Shown: positions 23,163-35,781, counted from the stretch's first letter. The stretch: DNA of 64,000 bases from Gaeumannomyces sp. JS-464 (GCA_002197995.1 NGZR01000002.1:1736001-1800000); one strand, 5' to 3'. Program-made: numbers and translations. The notes: generated by a model from the letters alone, not told the origin.

Positions 23163-26100
23163 TCAGTACTTGCCCCTGACCTCAATGATGGGCGCCTTCA
23201 TGACGTCCCAATTGTCCGCGGCGCTTGGGTTCCCAAACGGCTTGAGTACGGCGTAGCGAATCTTGTACTGCCCATTCCCAATCTGCGACCCGTTGCCCAG
23301 CTTGCCGAACCACCAGGACTGGTACATGCCGAGGAGCTCGGTGCGGGCGACATTGTAAAATGGGAAAGAGTACGTCTCGTCCGGGTTGTCGAGGGAGGGG
23401 TCAAAGACGGCTTTCTGCAGCGACTTGACGTGCTGCGTCGCGGTGCCGATGAAGCCTTTCTGGCCGGGCACGGGCGGGTATACCCAGTCGCGCTCGGTCC
23501 AGGTCGGCTCGAAGATCTAGATCGAGGAAGAAAAACATGTCAGTGGACGCTGCGAGAAACGGGACATTGGGGACCAGATTGGAGACTTACATCGCACCGA
23601 AGCTCCCGGGTTCCCCAAAGAAGCTTGAGGCCGATCTTGGGGTAGTCTTGCTCGTAAAGGCTCAAATTAAATGTGAACCTGCAATGTGACGTTAGAGGCA
23701 AAACATGACGGGACCGGAGAGCAGTGGATACGAATGGGGGCAGGAGGAAAGGAAAAGGATGAGATGAGAGAAAAATCGTACCAGTTCTTTTCCCAGATCG
23801 GCGTATAGTACGGCCCCGAAGCATGTCCGGGAAGCCTCTCTCGGCGATGGCGCCCGTCTGGGTCCTCAGGTCCGCGCCGAGGCCCATGTAAGGCACCGAC
23901 AGGATTTCGCCGTTGCTGCCCGTCACGACGACCTTGCCGCCGTACAGCGGCAGCGCTGACGCGTTCCACCCGAGCGTGTCCGGGTTCTTAAAGCTGACGG
24001 TGACCTTCTTCGACTCGCCCGGCCCCAGCGTGAAGTCGCGCGGGAAGCTAATCTCCGGCACGTACGAGCGCGGCCTAAGCTGGTCAAAAGTCTTGATGCG
24101 CTGCGTCTCGCCGGGCCCACCATACGTCATGCCCCAGGTGAGCGTGTCGACCCCCGCCGCCGGCTGGCTCGAGAACTTGTACGTGACGGGAGAGGAGCCT
24201 TTGTTGGAGACGGTGACGTCGTGATACCGGGAAAAGTAGCGCGTGTCGTTGAGCTCCATCTTGTTGAACTCGAGCTCCGTGTCGTACTTGACCACCTTGA
24301 AGGCGTCGACTAGGCCGGTCGAGACCTGGGCGGTGGGCGCCGAGAAGCCGTAGTCGCGCGACGTGCCGTCAGACCAGGGCATGGCGACGCCGCTCGAGAT
24401 GATGCGCCTGGAGAGGACGCGCGCGAAGCCCTTGCCCTGGGCCGACCGGCCGCCGTGCGTGGAGATGTAGAGGGCGGCGACGCCGGCGACGTACGGGCAC
24501 GACATGGAGGTGCCGCTGATGATTTTGTAGCCGCCGTCGAGCCAGGTGCTGAAGATGTTGCCGCCGGGGCCCGCGATGTCGGGCTTGAGTTGCAGGTCGT
24601 AAAGGGCGCCCCACTGCGTAAAGATGTTGGGCCGGTTGCCCTCGGCGTAGGGCAGGCCGACGGGGATTTCGGGGTTGGTAGAGAAGTCGGCCGTGACTTT
24701 GCCGCCGGCCTTGAGCGTTTCGACCATGGCCTCGCCCGACTCGGCGGTGATCATGGCGAGCAGGCTGTCAAAGTTTGTTACGCTGGGTGCCGTGATGGGC
24801 TGCTCGTTTTGTAGATGAGGATGTACTTGGCGCCGATGGCCGCCAGGTTCGCCTGCTTGTCCACAAACGTGCAGCCGCCACGGCGAACAAGCGCAACTTT
24901 GCCGTCGAGCCTGGGCGTGCCCTGCGGGTACGGCGTGCAGCCGTCGCCGGTGGCTTTGGAGTCGAGCGAGAGTGCAACAATGGGCCAATCAGCCACAGTG
25001 GGCGGGAAATAGTAGTAGGACGGCAGGTATCCGACCTTGACGGTCTTGGCGCTGCCGCCGGCGGGGGCAAATGTGGCCTCGAAGGGATAGGCTGGGAACT
25101 TTTCCGTTTCTACCGAGGCCACAGCGATGACGTTGCGTCCGGACGATCCGGAGCTGGCATAGAAAGGCCCGATGTTGCCGGAGTTGCCGGCCGAGATGGT
25201 AACCACGACGCCCTCCTCGACCAGGCGAGAGGCTACCTCGGCCCAGGCGTTTGTGGCCCAACCGTTGGGACCACCGATACTGGCAGTGATAATGTCCATC
25301 TATATGCGCGTGTTAATGCCCCGCTGTTATCGAACAAGACTGCACCTAGTTGGACTTACTCCGTCCGCGTACGCCTTGAGGAACGCCTCGATTAGTGTGG
25401 CCGTGTCGGTGCCACCAGAGTTGGAGAAGACTTTGTAAGAATGTAGCTCCGCCTCTGGGGCGACTCCAGTCCAACTTTTAGTCAGTCCAGCAATAATGCC
25501 AGCGACGTGGGTACCGTGGCCAGTGGTGTCGAGAGGATCGTTATCGGGCACTTTGGGGCCATCGTCAGGCCAAAGGCCGTCACCGACAAAGTCCCAGCCA
25601 CCGGCGACCTTGAAGCCGGGTCCAAAGCCACCTCCGAGCTGTTGTCGCAGAGACACTGTATTCAGCGCTTTGTGGCCCCCTTTCCACCACCCAACTTTGT
25701 TGACCGAACAAATGGGGAGGAAAGAACACCTACAGCAGGATGGTTGTACCAGATGCCCGTGTCCACTACGCCAACCTTGACGCCCTTGCCAAAGATGCCC
25801 TGGGCGTGCAGCTTGGAGACACCTGTGACGTTGTGGGTCGTGTAATCCTCGGCTTCCTCACCTTTTGCGGCGCGCTTGTCCTGGAGGGGCTCCAGCTGGA
25901 CGTGCTCGTTGGGCCAGACGCGCGCGATGCCCGGGAGCCGCTCGAGGTCGTTGACGCTGAATGTGTTGGTCTCAATGCTGGCGCCCGAGAAGACGCGGCT
26001 GTAGAAGGTCTTGACGACCTTGATGCCCTGGGTCGACGCGATGGCGGCCATCTGGCGCCGGTTCTTGGCAGATGAGCCGCCGGTGGGGACATACTCGACG

Positions 26101-26237
26101 ATGAAGCTACGGGCCACGATGGGGACGCGCGCCTCGCCGCCGGCTTGGCTGCCCTCAGTCCAAATCGACGCCGAGGCCCTGCCCAGGTAGAGGGCGAGAG
26201 CCAGGGCCGAGATGGTGGATAGGATGGGGCTTCGCAT
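23163..26237 (-). CDS. large secreted subtilisin-like serine protease (S8, PA-domain type; two frame breaks)
   Basis: Exons: 26237-25734, 25638-25360, 25299-23782, 23678-23591 and 23516-23163, about 914 aa. A signal peptide (MRSPILSTISALALALYLG) precedes an I9-like propeptide. The catalytic triad is complete: VGVVDTGIWYNHPA (Asp), TGHGTHVAGIIAG (His) and ISGTSMSCPYVAGVAALY (Ser). Between His and Ser sits a PA-like insert (VRRGGCTFVDKQANLAAIGA), and an Fn3-like C-terminal region follows. It degrades proteins outside the cell. Frame changes occur at the AAAA run 24807-24810 and at 23821-23822; one base at each restores 915 codons exactly. The triad and all splice junctions are intact, so the gene was probably functional. 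Confidence 0.9.
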
Positions 26238-28147
26238 GGTGAGCTGGAGAGTTGCCTTATGCTGGAGTCCTGAGGCTTGGGACGACCTCCTAGGCTTGGG
26301 GGGAATCCCCTCGTCGAAGATCAAGGGGCGGGGCCTACCTGGCTTTTATCTTAATGCCAGCCATTCCGTAAAACATGCCGAGTCGGCATCGCCCTCACCA
26401 ACTCTCCACGCTAGGGCACCCGCGCGGGTCAGGATTAACAAGGGTCGGATTGAGCTCGGCGCCGATCGCCGAGACGATGAGACCATCCAAGTCCATGCCG
26501 CACACCCGTACTGTTAGGCGCTGCGCAACGCCGACTATTTTCATCTGGACGCTGATGGAGAGGTGCGCGAGATGGGAAGATGGCCCAACCTGATCGACCT
26601 GCCCCATGTAGCTACTCGTAGCATCTCTCCCGAGGAGCGGAGATACTACGATATCGAAGCGGCCACAACATGGAAATGAGCACCTAGACACGAAGCAAAC
26701 TTCCTCGTTAGGGTCATGCAGCCATTGCAAGATACTCTCTGCCTCTAGCAGCGGGCAGACACCCGGAACTGCCGCTGTCAAACGCTCATCCTCGATACCA
26801 CCTACCGTCTTGGGACGTGCAGCGGTATGCGGAAAGGTGGATCGCGCAAACAACCGTGGCCATGGACCGCCAAGCTGTCAAATGTTTCTTGCTGCGCCAT
26901 TATATGCACACGCCAGTATTATCCGATAGGCTATTTTCGAACCGGGAAACCGGCTGGTGCCCTAAGAGGTGCTTGACACATGGCAAGCTGACGAAAGGGC
27001 AGCAGCCCACGGGATTGCGAAATCCCCGGCGTCGCCACTGCGGCTCTGGTGATGTAGGCAGAGAGACGGCTTGGCTGTCCCCCGCCCTGGGCTCCGCGTT
27101 AATTTTCCTGCAGGCTTTCCACAGCGGGCCGAGCTCTCCTCGGCTTCTTCCGGTATCCTTCTTTCTCACCGGTCTCCGTGGTATGGCGAGTCACATGGTG
27201 TTTGGCCCACAACATGCGCGGCCGCGTTGATTTGTTATAGATGGTGGCGCTGAACAAAGATGACAGGCAAATCATGTCTGGACTGGACCATCCCTTTTTT
27301 TGACCTTTGTCGCTTTCCTCTCTGATCGGCACGGCGGGCCGTCACCTCACGACGCCTTGCCGGTCGCCATTGTTTCTGCGCTGTCCCTCCAAGGTGACTG
27401 GCGGGAATTTTGGAGGTTGGGATTCCGTGGCACGACCTAAAGTATTGAAGAGATAGCGGAATGAAAAAGAGAGCATGTCCGTTCTGTCGATGTGTGCCAC
27501 CTCTTTATCTGAGCCGTGATCCGAGCCGCAAGCGAGGCCCAGGTGGGTGGGCTCCACGTCGGTCGGCCGCAACGGCCGCCAAGTTATCACCATTCGGGAA
27601 GGTCCATGGACCACTACCAGCGATGCAACGGGGGGTTGCTTTCGTTTTTATCCCGGACCTTCGACGACGCTAAGCTTAACCTTATTTGTTTCCCTATTCT
27701 CCGTTTTTTCCGCGACTGGAAGCCACCAATGGGACTGCGACATTACAAAATACCGGCCAAGCATGCTGGATCGGGGGACAAACAACACAATGGCGACGCA
27801 AGCCACACGCGAGACCCACCGGGTAAATCCACTGCCTCCCGACCAGGACACGATCCGCCACGTTCGTTGGACCCCACCAAACTCCATGTTACCACGTGCT
27901 CTGCGGAAACCATTGCACTTAGCAGGCCGGGGCAAGAAGAGAAAGGTGACGACTAGATCGGCGTCGTATGCCGCAGACGACTTGACTACGGCCCCGAGAG
28001 TGGTCTTGACAGCTGCGGGGTTGCTGGCCCTGCCTTCGCCGTCGTCACCCTACCGGATTGTTGATGACGGTGGCGATTTGCTACGAGGGTAACTGCTGGG
28101 GCCACGCCGTCTTCACGACCGATGATAACTGCGGATATGCGCATTGC
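26238..28147. other. intergenic, no gene seen
   Basis: This lies between the subtilase start and the transposon target site. Short overlapping frames occur, none with a domain. Confidence 0.5.
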
Positions 28148-28149
28148 TA
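28148..28149. repeat. TA target-site duplication, left copy
   Basis: TA directly flanks the left inverted repeat and is matched by TA at 29534-29535 next to the right one. Confidence 0.85.
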
Positions 28150-28185
28150 CAGCTAATGTCAAAAAGTCTCCGTCCACCCCACCTT
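28150..28185 (+). repeat. left terminal inverted repeat
   Basis: 36 bp identical in reverse complement to 29498-29533; the match ends where the left continues TAGCC and the right continues AATAA. Confidence 0.95.
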
Positions 28186-28387
28186 TAGCCATCCACCCCG
28201 ATAACAACCACGCTACTTCAACCGCACAATTTACATACGAAATATAGTTAGATTTGCATCTAAATACATTCATTGGAATGCTGAACACCATAAATTTGGT
28301 ATACCAGCCCCGTGCAGCCCGCAACGCGGCCACCCTCCGTGGCATTCCGTCGAGAAGGCTATCAATAAACCCTTGTGGGACTGCCTC

Positions 28388-29431
28388 TCACGCCGCGACG
28401 ATTGCAGTATGAAATTTGGCCCGATCCGCGTCGTTATCCTTAAGTAAATGCAATTCGGGGTTATCCCTACGCAGGATTTGCTTAATAAGCTTCCAAACGT
28501 GCTTAATAGGGTTCATATCCGGGCTGTGAGACGGCCATTTGATCGGATTTATCCCGTAAAGCCTAAACCACCTTTTAGCCGCTGCAAACGTATAAATACG
28601 TGCATTATCCTGCTGGAAAAAACGCGGGTTGCGCTCCCTAAACCCGAAGCCTTTAGGGCACGTGTATACGACCACGTTGTATAGCCGTTTTTTTTGAAGT
28701 AAGGTCCCTTGTCATAGGTACCAAAAAAAACCTTCCACCCTTTCAAATAAAGCCGTAGTACATTTGGGAAAGCGTAGATTTAACGTGCGATTTCGGTTCG
28801 ACAAAACGGCGTTCGTACTTTTGCTTAAGAAGTCGAAAAAACCATTTATTTGCACTTTTGTTAGGGTTATTCTTAAAGGTAACCTCGTTAGAAAATTCCC
28901 CCTATTTTCGTTAGTTAAGGGCTTTATAAATACACCAACTTTAAAGCCACGTACCTCACTTAATTCGTGCTTTTTTCCCTGCCAAATAAATGCAAAAGTA
29001 CAGCGGTGAGCTGCATTAACTGGGTTTAAAATAATCCGCTTAACAGGGCGCCATTTGCGCGAATACTCGCGGGGCAAACTTAACCGAAGGGTGTTGCGGC
29101 ACACCGGAGTAAGGCACAGCCCTATAAGCTCGTAATACCGCATTCCGGGTTGGCGCTTAACCGTTGTTAGGATATATCGCTTTTGGGAGGGCGTAAGCTT
29201 CTTAAGGGTGCCAGAACGAGGTAAAGAATAAAAGGTTCCGTAGGTTTCGAAGCGATCAATCGTATCGCGAATAGTGGCGCGTCGACAGCCAAACAGGCGG
29301 GCCAACTCGGACTTGGAAACGCCGATCGCAGCCCAACCATAAATGGTCGCACGAGTTTCCGGAGTTAATTTTTGGCCTTTCTGACGGCCTGCCGTCAGAT
29401 TAAGCCCAAAAGCACGCACAGCGGCCGACAT
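28388..29431 (-). pseudogene. Tc1/mariner-type transposase, broken
   Basis: From the ATG at 29431 the frame encodes a helix-turn-helix DNA-binding region (LTPETRATIYGWAAIGVSKS, then ELARLFGCRRATIRDTIDRF). After a TGA at 28712-28714 the same frame resumes with the catalytic segment FFQQDNAR and SPDMNPIKHVWKLIKQIL, which carry two DDE/D-type acidic residues. Around 28720-28980 the frame looks atypical, and an overlapping frame (FFGTYDKGPYFKKNGYTT) fits the family better. At least one frameshift is therefore likely besides the stop. The first catalytic Asp is not recognisable. The protein cannot be made as one piece. Confidence 0.85.
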
Positions 29432-29497
29432 TTGGCGAAGTTGTGGAAGAAAAAAAAAAGGGGAGGGTTTGGATACGTGACGCGACGCGTTTTTATT

Positions 29498-29533
29498 AAG
29501 GTGGGGTGGACGGAGACTTTTTGACATTAGCTG
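29498..29533 (-). repeat. right terminal inverted repeat
   Basis: Perfect reverse complement of 28150-28185, followed by the TA duplication at 29534-29535. Confidence 0.95.
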
Positions 29534-29535
29534 TA

Positions 29536-30429
29536 CCCAAGTGCAGCCCTAAATGGGCCGAGTGCTGCAGTCTTCCCGAGAGAGTCCCCAATCTGAGCAA
29601 AGCCACCCCACCAGCACCAATCAAAACACCACAAAGCAAACGACCTGGCGCAAGCTGACGCTGGCCGCCGTAGATAGTACGCCATCTTGGCGAAGATCCA
29701 TTACCGAAGAAGAGTAACCATACCGACACCAGCCGCAGCCAAAATGCCGCCTCCCTCCTTCAAAAGAAGAACGGGCCGACCAGCACCCGGCCGCCATCCT
29801 ACGAGGGAGGACCCGAGAGGCTAGGCATGTAGAATGAACCTCGCAAACCAATGAGCAAACCCGGACAACCATTTGCGACGTCACCGACATCGGTTCACGG
29901 CGACGACGGCAGCAGCAGACTTCCTGTCCACCCACCCATCTACGCCCTCCTCGGCGCTCTCCCCGCCACCCACCCCGACAGCGAAAACAGCAGCATAAAA
30001 GAGCTGGCCTCCCTTTGATGCCTGTCAGCCGCACAGCCCCGCATCCCGACCCCCGCGCTTGCCAAGACGTGCCGCGCCCTGCGCGCCGACGTCCCCGCAG
30101 CCCTGCTGGCGGGGGTGCGTGCCGAGCTCAACATGCGTCGCGACCTCGGCGTGGTCCGCCTCGGGGCGTACCTGCGGCACCTCGGGGACAAGGGCTCGAG
30201 GCCCAGTCAAAAGCTAGCGGTCGGACGCAGGGTCGGGTTCCGGCTGCCAGGGTTTAGCCTACACGTGTGGGCCGGTACAGCGTTTGGGATCATCGTCGAC
30301 GGCGAGGCCGACGGGGGGAAGGACGGAGACGCTGCGGTAGAATGCGACTTCCCGACATCGTCGCTCCCAATCGCCGACCAGCTGCGCACCGGCACCATCA
30401 GCCGCTGTCCGCTCTCGGCGCGCCCTGCC
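29536..30429. other. intergenic stretch, no gene recognised
   Basis: A plus-strand open frame at 30115-30546 encodes a basic then Ala/Thr-rich polypeptide with no domain and overlaps the reductase remnant. I treat it as chance in GC-rich DNA. Confidence 0.4.
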
Positions 30430-30878
30430 GCTTCCACGACGGGAAATACCAATGACGGTGATTCCAACACGAGTGCTGCTGCTGCTGCTGCTGGGGGATC
30501 GCAATGCCATCCGCCGCTGTCGACGCCGCAAACCGCGGCCACATAGACACCCCGGGGCCGCGACGCCCGGGATGTCGACGAGCCCGAGGGCGCCACTCCC
30601 GGCGTTCTTCTCGACTGCGCCCTGGAACAGGAAGGACGCCGTTTCGCGGCTCCGGACCGTCCCGAAGATCATGTAGCCGGCCCCATCCAGGAAGAGCAGG
30701 ACGATGTGCGACGCCAGGTAGCCCGAGGCCCCTTGACGAGCACAAGGGACCCTGCCGGGACCGCAGTGGGGTTACTGAGATCTAGGGGGGCTATTGTTGC
30801 GTCCAAGCTGCGGGTTTTGGGTCGATGCTTGTCTTTTTCCCCAGTGATGGTGATGGGTTTGTCCCTAGTCACCACCAT
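30430..30878 (-). pseudogene. NAD(P)-dependent epimerase/aldehyde reductase remnant
   Basis: A start codon at 30878 leads to PTAVPAGSLVLVKG, the first strand and glycine turn of an extended short-chain dehydrogenase (GRE2/dihydroflavonol reductase-like). The turn breaks at the CCCC run 30729-30732; in the next frame it resumes as GYLASHIVLLFLDGAGY and GTVRSRETASFLFQ, which are the following helix and the NADP-selecting Arg. A second shift near 30560 leads to VYVAAVCGVD. After about 110 residues the similarity fades and the catalytic Tyr-Lys region is absent. This is a truncated, frame-shifted gene fragment. Confidence 0.7.
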
Positions 30879-31383
30879 ACCCTACCCAGACCTTGCAACC
30901 ACGGCACCACCTCGCGGCAGCAGGTGGCCCGGGCCGCCCTTTTGTCCCGAGTGCTGCTGGGATAGTACCTGCCTTTCCGCGGAGGTTTCCTCGCCGACGT
31001 CGCAGTTTTGATGCCCTGCTTCATACACAAACGACCAGATTTCCTACGGGGAGTTGCGAGATTAGGCAGACAACCTGCATTTACGCCTACGGAGACGGTA
31101 GATTCCGAGCCGGGCTTCAGATTGGTGAACCTGGCTCGGCAAGAGGTGGGCATAGAATACCGGATCTGAGATTGTCATGACAATAGGCAAATATCAAAAG
31201 TCTTCCACCTGAACGGTGCCGTTCCGGTTAAAGTCACCGCCTGAGGGACCCAGACGGGCCCGGAATCAGGAGCAGCAGTGGCCCGGCGCCTATGCCTTTC
31301 CGTGTGAAAGTGACTCCGCCTCTTTGCCTTTCTTCTCCTTTGTCAAGCTCCATCTGGTTCTCAATCGCTCCTTTCTCCTCAAC
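30879..31383. other. intergenic, upstream of the FAD oxidase gene
   Basis: No gene is seen. The last 80 nt before the ATG at 31384 are pyrimidine-rich (CCTTTCTTCTCC-like), typical of a fungal 5' leader. Confidence 0.45.
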
Positions 31384-33384
31384 ATGATGGGCCGCCGCAA
31401 CATCCCTTTGTTGTGTCTTTTTGCTTTGTCGTCAGCGGACACCACAGGGCCATGCAAATCTATCCCTGGCGACGCAACCTGGCCGGCTGACCACGCATGG
31501 AAGACGCTCAATGAATCAGTGGGCGGCAGGCTCATTTCCACCGTGCCCGCCGCCAGTGTGGTCACGCTGGTGGCATGTTTGACGGACGCTTCAACGCATC
31601 AGCATGCCAGTGGCTGAAGACGTTCTGGAACTTCCCGGTCGCCCAGTAGGTCACGTCGGTCGCCGCCGATATGTGGGCTCAGCTCCTTTCATCGAACAAG
31701 ATATGACATTTAACACACGTGCACGAATCCTCGCAGCTTCCCTGTCCCGGGTGAGGTCGGCTTCCCCTGGGTCCAGAATAGGTCTTGCGACCCGTACACG
31801 CCTGTGGCACAGCCGTGTGAGCTGGGGAACTACGCGAGCTATTCGATCAATGTGACTGCAGAGGAGGTTGTTGTGGCTGGGATCCGATTTGCGCGAAAGA
31901 ATAATGTTCGTCTGGTGATCAAGAACACAGGCCACGAGTAAGTCCCCGAAAGTGCACAAAGTCCCAGATCCCGTTCAAGTGCGGGTTTGGATGAGTGTCC
32001 GTGGAGCTGACACCAGCTCGATCACTTCAAGCTACCTAGGCAAGTCAACCGGAAAGGGGAGCTTGTCTCTGTGGACGCAGAATCTCAAAACGAGAGAGGT
32101 AATCGAGAACTACACCAACCCCTACTACACCGGCCCCGCCATCAAGCTCGGCGCCGGCGTGATCGCTGCCGAGGCCTACCTAGCCGCCCACGAGCGCGGG
32201 TACCGCGTGGTCGGCGGCACCTGCGCCACCGTCGGCATCGCGGGCGGCTACTCCCAGGGCGGCGGCCACTCGACCCTCAGCAGCGTCTACGGTCTGGGCG
32301 CCGACAACGTGCTGGCCTGGGAGGCGGTTGTGCCCGCGACCGGTGAGCACGTCGTGGCCACTCCCGAGAACGCCTACAGCGACCTCTACTGGGCCCTGAG
32401 CGGCGGCGGCGGCGGGACGTTCGCCGTGGTCCTGAGCATGACAGTGCGCCTGCACCGCGACGGACCCATCGGCGGCGCGACGCTGCGGTTCGGCGACGCG
32501 GGCATCTCGGGCGGTGGCGGTGGCAACACGAGCAATAACGACGTCTTCTGGGACGCGGTCGGGGCCGTCCACGCCGCCTTCCCGCCCCTGCTGGCCCAGG
32601 GCGTGTCGGCCCTGTACTCCATCACCAATAACACCTTCAGCATGTTCAGCCTGACCGCGACGGACAGGGACGGCGCGCAGGTCGCGGGCCTGCTCCGCTC
32701 GACGGTGCTGGCCGAGCTCGAGCGCCGCGGAGTCCCCTTCGCCTTCGAGTCGCACCAGTCGCCCGACTTCCTCACGCACTTCGCCCGCGACCTCGGCCCG
32801 CTGCCGTACGGCATCTTCAGCACCGGCCAGGTCACGGGCAGCCGGCTGATCCCGCGCGCGGTGGTGGGCGCGCCGGCCGCCAACGCTGCCGTGACGCGGG
32901 CGCTGCGCAACATCACCGTCGCAGGGGACTTCTTTGTCGCGTGCCAGGCGCTCGACGTGAGTGGCGCCGTTTCAGACAGCAGCACCTACACGTCGTTCTT
33001 GCCGAGGGTCGCCGACAACGCGGTCCTGCCGGCCTGGCGCGACGCGGCCACGCACTGCATAGCCGTCGGACCGTGGGACTACGGGGGCGATAGCAGCAGC
33101 GAAGCACTGGCGGCCGCGCGGGCCAAGATGGAGGCCAAGCAGAGACAGCTTGTTGACGTCTTTACCCGATGCTAGAGGCCGCCACTCCCGGCTCTGGCAC
33201 ATACCTCAACGAGGCCAACTTTCAGCAACGGGGTTTCCAGGAGCATTTCTACGGCGTAAACTACGAGAAACTTCTCCGCATCAAGCGCAAGTACGACCCA
33301 GAAGGACTGCTTTACGCCGTGACCGGGGTCGGGAGCGAGTTGTTTGAAGAAGATGGAGATGGTAGGCTTTGTAGGCTGATGTAG
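31384..33384 (+). CDS. secreted FAD-linked oxidase, BBE/VAO type (two frame breaks)
   Basis: Exons 31384-31645, 31737-31937 and 32032-33384 encode about 605 aa. A signal peptide starts MMGRRNIPLLCLFALSS. The FAD-binding domain contains RLVIKNTGHDYLGKSTGKGS spanning the second intron, GGTCATVGIAGGYSQGGGHS with a Cys suited to bicovalent flavin attachment, and YGLGADNVLAWE. The substrate-binding half follows, and the C-terminal BBE domain reads NYEKLLRIKRKYDP. Such enzymes oxidise sugars or alcohols, or close rings in secondary metabolism. Frame changes lie at 31557-31561 and near 33168-33170; restoring one base at each gives 606 codons exactly. Two adjacent ATGs (31384, 31387) are possible starts. 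Confidence 0.85.
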
Positions 33385-34218
33385 GAGGCTTGAGTCATTG
33401 CAAAGTCTGATGAACGTCAGATTTCTGTCACTTTCAAATGAAATCCTCCCACACCTCCAGATATGATTTTCAATAACTATCTACAAAAACACTGCAACTT
33501 TGAGACCAGAGTTCAGACGCCCTACTGTCACTTCTTGTCAGTCAGTGCTGTAGAGAATGGAAATGGCTCAGGCATCAGTGAGGAAAGATTGGTGCTTAGG
33601 CTGAGCCAGTTTTGATAGTAGAGGCACCAGCCTGTGGCGAGGAGGGCTGCCCGCTCTGCCAGCACCTCAAGCGTCTGTTAGAACTTGCCCGGACACCGCC
33701 GGGCTTAGGGCGTGCCCCGTGTAGAGAGTGATAGCCAGACACCCCATATCATGCCGTGGAAACGGGCAGTTGGTGAGAGCCTCTGATTCCCACCCCTCAC
33801 CCCTCTTCGGCGCGTCTGCCTGTGCCCCGTACCTACGCGTCTACCCTAGCTTCGACGCGACTTGACGCGACTCTGGAACAAAATGGAAGCTTGAAAACTC
33901 GCACGTCGCGTCACTCCCGTCTTCTGACTGTGGAGCGGGGCTGGAGACTTTCCTCCGCAAGAGCTGTGACTGGCCGGCGCTGTTTGCTTTTCGGACGAAG
34001 CCCCACAGACTTTTGACATTGTTCTCTGCCTGGGAGGCTCCTGGTTGGCTAGTCTCTTCAAGCACCCCTGTCATCTCTTCTATTCAGATCTATTGAGCTC
34101 TATAGAATTATTTACCCGCCAGGCGCAGAATTTTCTGATTGGCTCTTGTCTCTAGGCAGCCCTACAGCGGCGGGCACGACTTTACTGATTTGCGGCCGGA
34201 ATTGGAGTTGCCCGCGAG

Positions 34219-34226
34219 TATAAAAA
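34219..34226 (+). promoter_or_regulatory. TATA box followed by CT-rich leader, no clear gene
   Basis: TATAAAAA is followed at once by a pyrimidine-rich tract (about 34226-34290), the layout of a strong fungal core promoter. The next 400 nt contain no convincing coding sequence. An ATG at 34635 opens only a 93-codon frame without features, so the transcript, if any, may be non-coding or encode a small unrecognised peptide. Confidence 0.4.
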
Positions 34227-35781
34227 CCCCCCTCCTCTCCCCCCAGCCCGCCTCGTTGACTTCTCTCCTTCTTTCTCCTCCCAACAGCAGAGACCGCGCC
34301 AACAACGACAACACTCCAACAACACACCGGCACCGCCGGGAGCAGCAGTCACTGCACCTCATCCTCACTTCACCTTATCTTCTCTTTACCGCTTGCTACA
34401 CAGGTCTCGCTAGTAGAGCCCGGCCAGGCAACTCGCCGCCTGGCGTCCGGTTGAGGAACGCGACGACACCCCGCTTGTTTAGGGGCCCCTCCCACTACTC
34501 GCCTCCCCACCGCACAACCGATATCCCAGGCATTTTTTCCGCCGCTGCAGCTGGTCCGTCCAAAAAGTATCGCGCGGGGTGACGCCCATAGGCTCCAACC
34601 TTCAAACTGTCAAGAGCGATCCCAGGCAGCGGCAATGACCGTGGATGCTATCGGTAGCCCCTGTCTTTGGTCCAATCCAACTGACAGTCCCATTCTATCC
34701 TGTCCACCTTCCTCCCCCAAGCGCTCTGCATCACAAGTCCAACTTGTGCTTCCAGGTGCTAGCATTGGGAAACTGCCAGTGTTTCTACATGCTTGCACCG
34801 CATGGAAAATATCAAACACCAAGGTCTACATACTCCACCGCATTTCCTCAAACCTATGGAAATGCATAAAGCATAAAGACCTACAACCCCTTCCTTTGAA
34901 TCTCAGTGAATTTTGATGTGATGGCGACCAGTGCATGTAATAGACAGAGACAGACAGGAATTTGGCTGGAGGTTGGCGGGTTTGTTTAAAAAGAGTTGGA
35001 GGATGGTTCGCGCGGCGAATGCGGGGTTTCCTTTCCGGTGAGGCTTGACTGAATTTGTGTCTCTGGACATGTACATGCACGAGCGAGACTCTTTTAAATC
35101 TACCAGCTTCCACCGCTTTTCTGGCTCTCATTGTGCGAGATTGTGACTGTGTTCGACAAAACAACTGCAGGGCGCGATGACGGCTCGCAACTGGACACTT
35201 CCGTGCCCCGAAGTGCCCAACTGCTAGCCGATACTGACCGAGAGGAACCTAATTATGACATACAAGACATTCAACTTTGGCCCTGGGTACAAACATGTCA
35301 CCGTGCGGTGATCACGGATCCTGATATGGGAAGAGAAACAGGCTGTTCGAGTGACCCAGACGATCCTTCAGGACCACGGTCCCATCCAAGACTAGGAGCA
35401 ACATGCGCTTGAGGAAGTGCAGGTTCAAGGGCAACGGCAAGCGACGGGGTAGTCAGGGACGTAGTTAGACAGACGGCACGAGGCAGGACAGGATGGCCAA
35501 AGGAGCTGGCGCGAGACCTGTAGTGGCGGACTTGTCAGTCTGGCGAGCGTAGTGCATACCAACTAGCTAGTCAATTCTTTTTTCTGTTTTCGCTCACCCG
35601 CTGACCACGCTTTGAGTCTAAAATGAGCGCTTGTCTTTGAGCCCAAAGGCCGAACTGGTCCCCCAATTTTGCGCTGCGGCTGGCATATCCAGATATGTTA
35701 TCAGCTGAAGAAAAAATCCTACGGACATGGGCTTGGAAATAAAAGAGGGAAGGACGCTAAAGGTGCAAAAAACAAGAAGGC

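Larger units (their letters stand above)
28150..29533 (-). mobile_element. Tc1/mariner-superfamily DNA transposon, 1,384 bp, inactivated
   Basis: The element has perfect 36-bp terminal inverted repeats (28150-28185 and 29498-29533, beginning CAGCTAATGTC) and a TA duplication on both sides. It carries one transposase-like reading frame on the minus strand. The perfect ends point to fairly recent insertion. The reading frame, however, is interrupted, so the copy is non-autonomous. It lies in the intergenic space upstream of the subtilase. Confidence 0.95.

Noticed and set aside
30115..30546. 143-codon plus-strand frame
   Set aside because: It overlaps the reductase remnant and ends in a CTG-derived Ala run; no domain.
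34635..34916. 93-codon frame downstream of the orphan TATA box
   Set aside because: No signal peptide, domain or conserved-looking composition.
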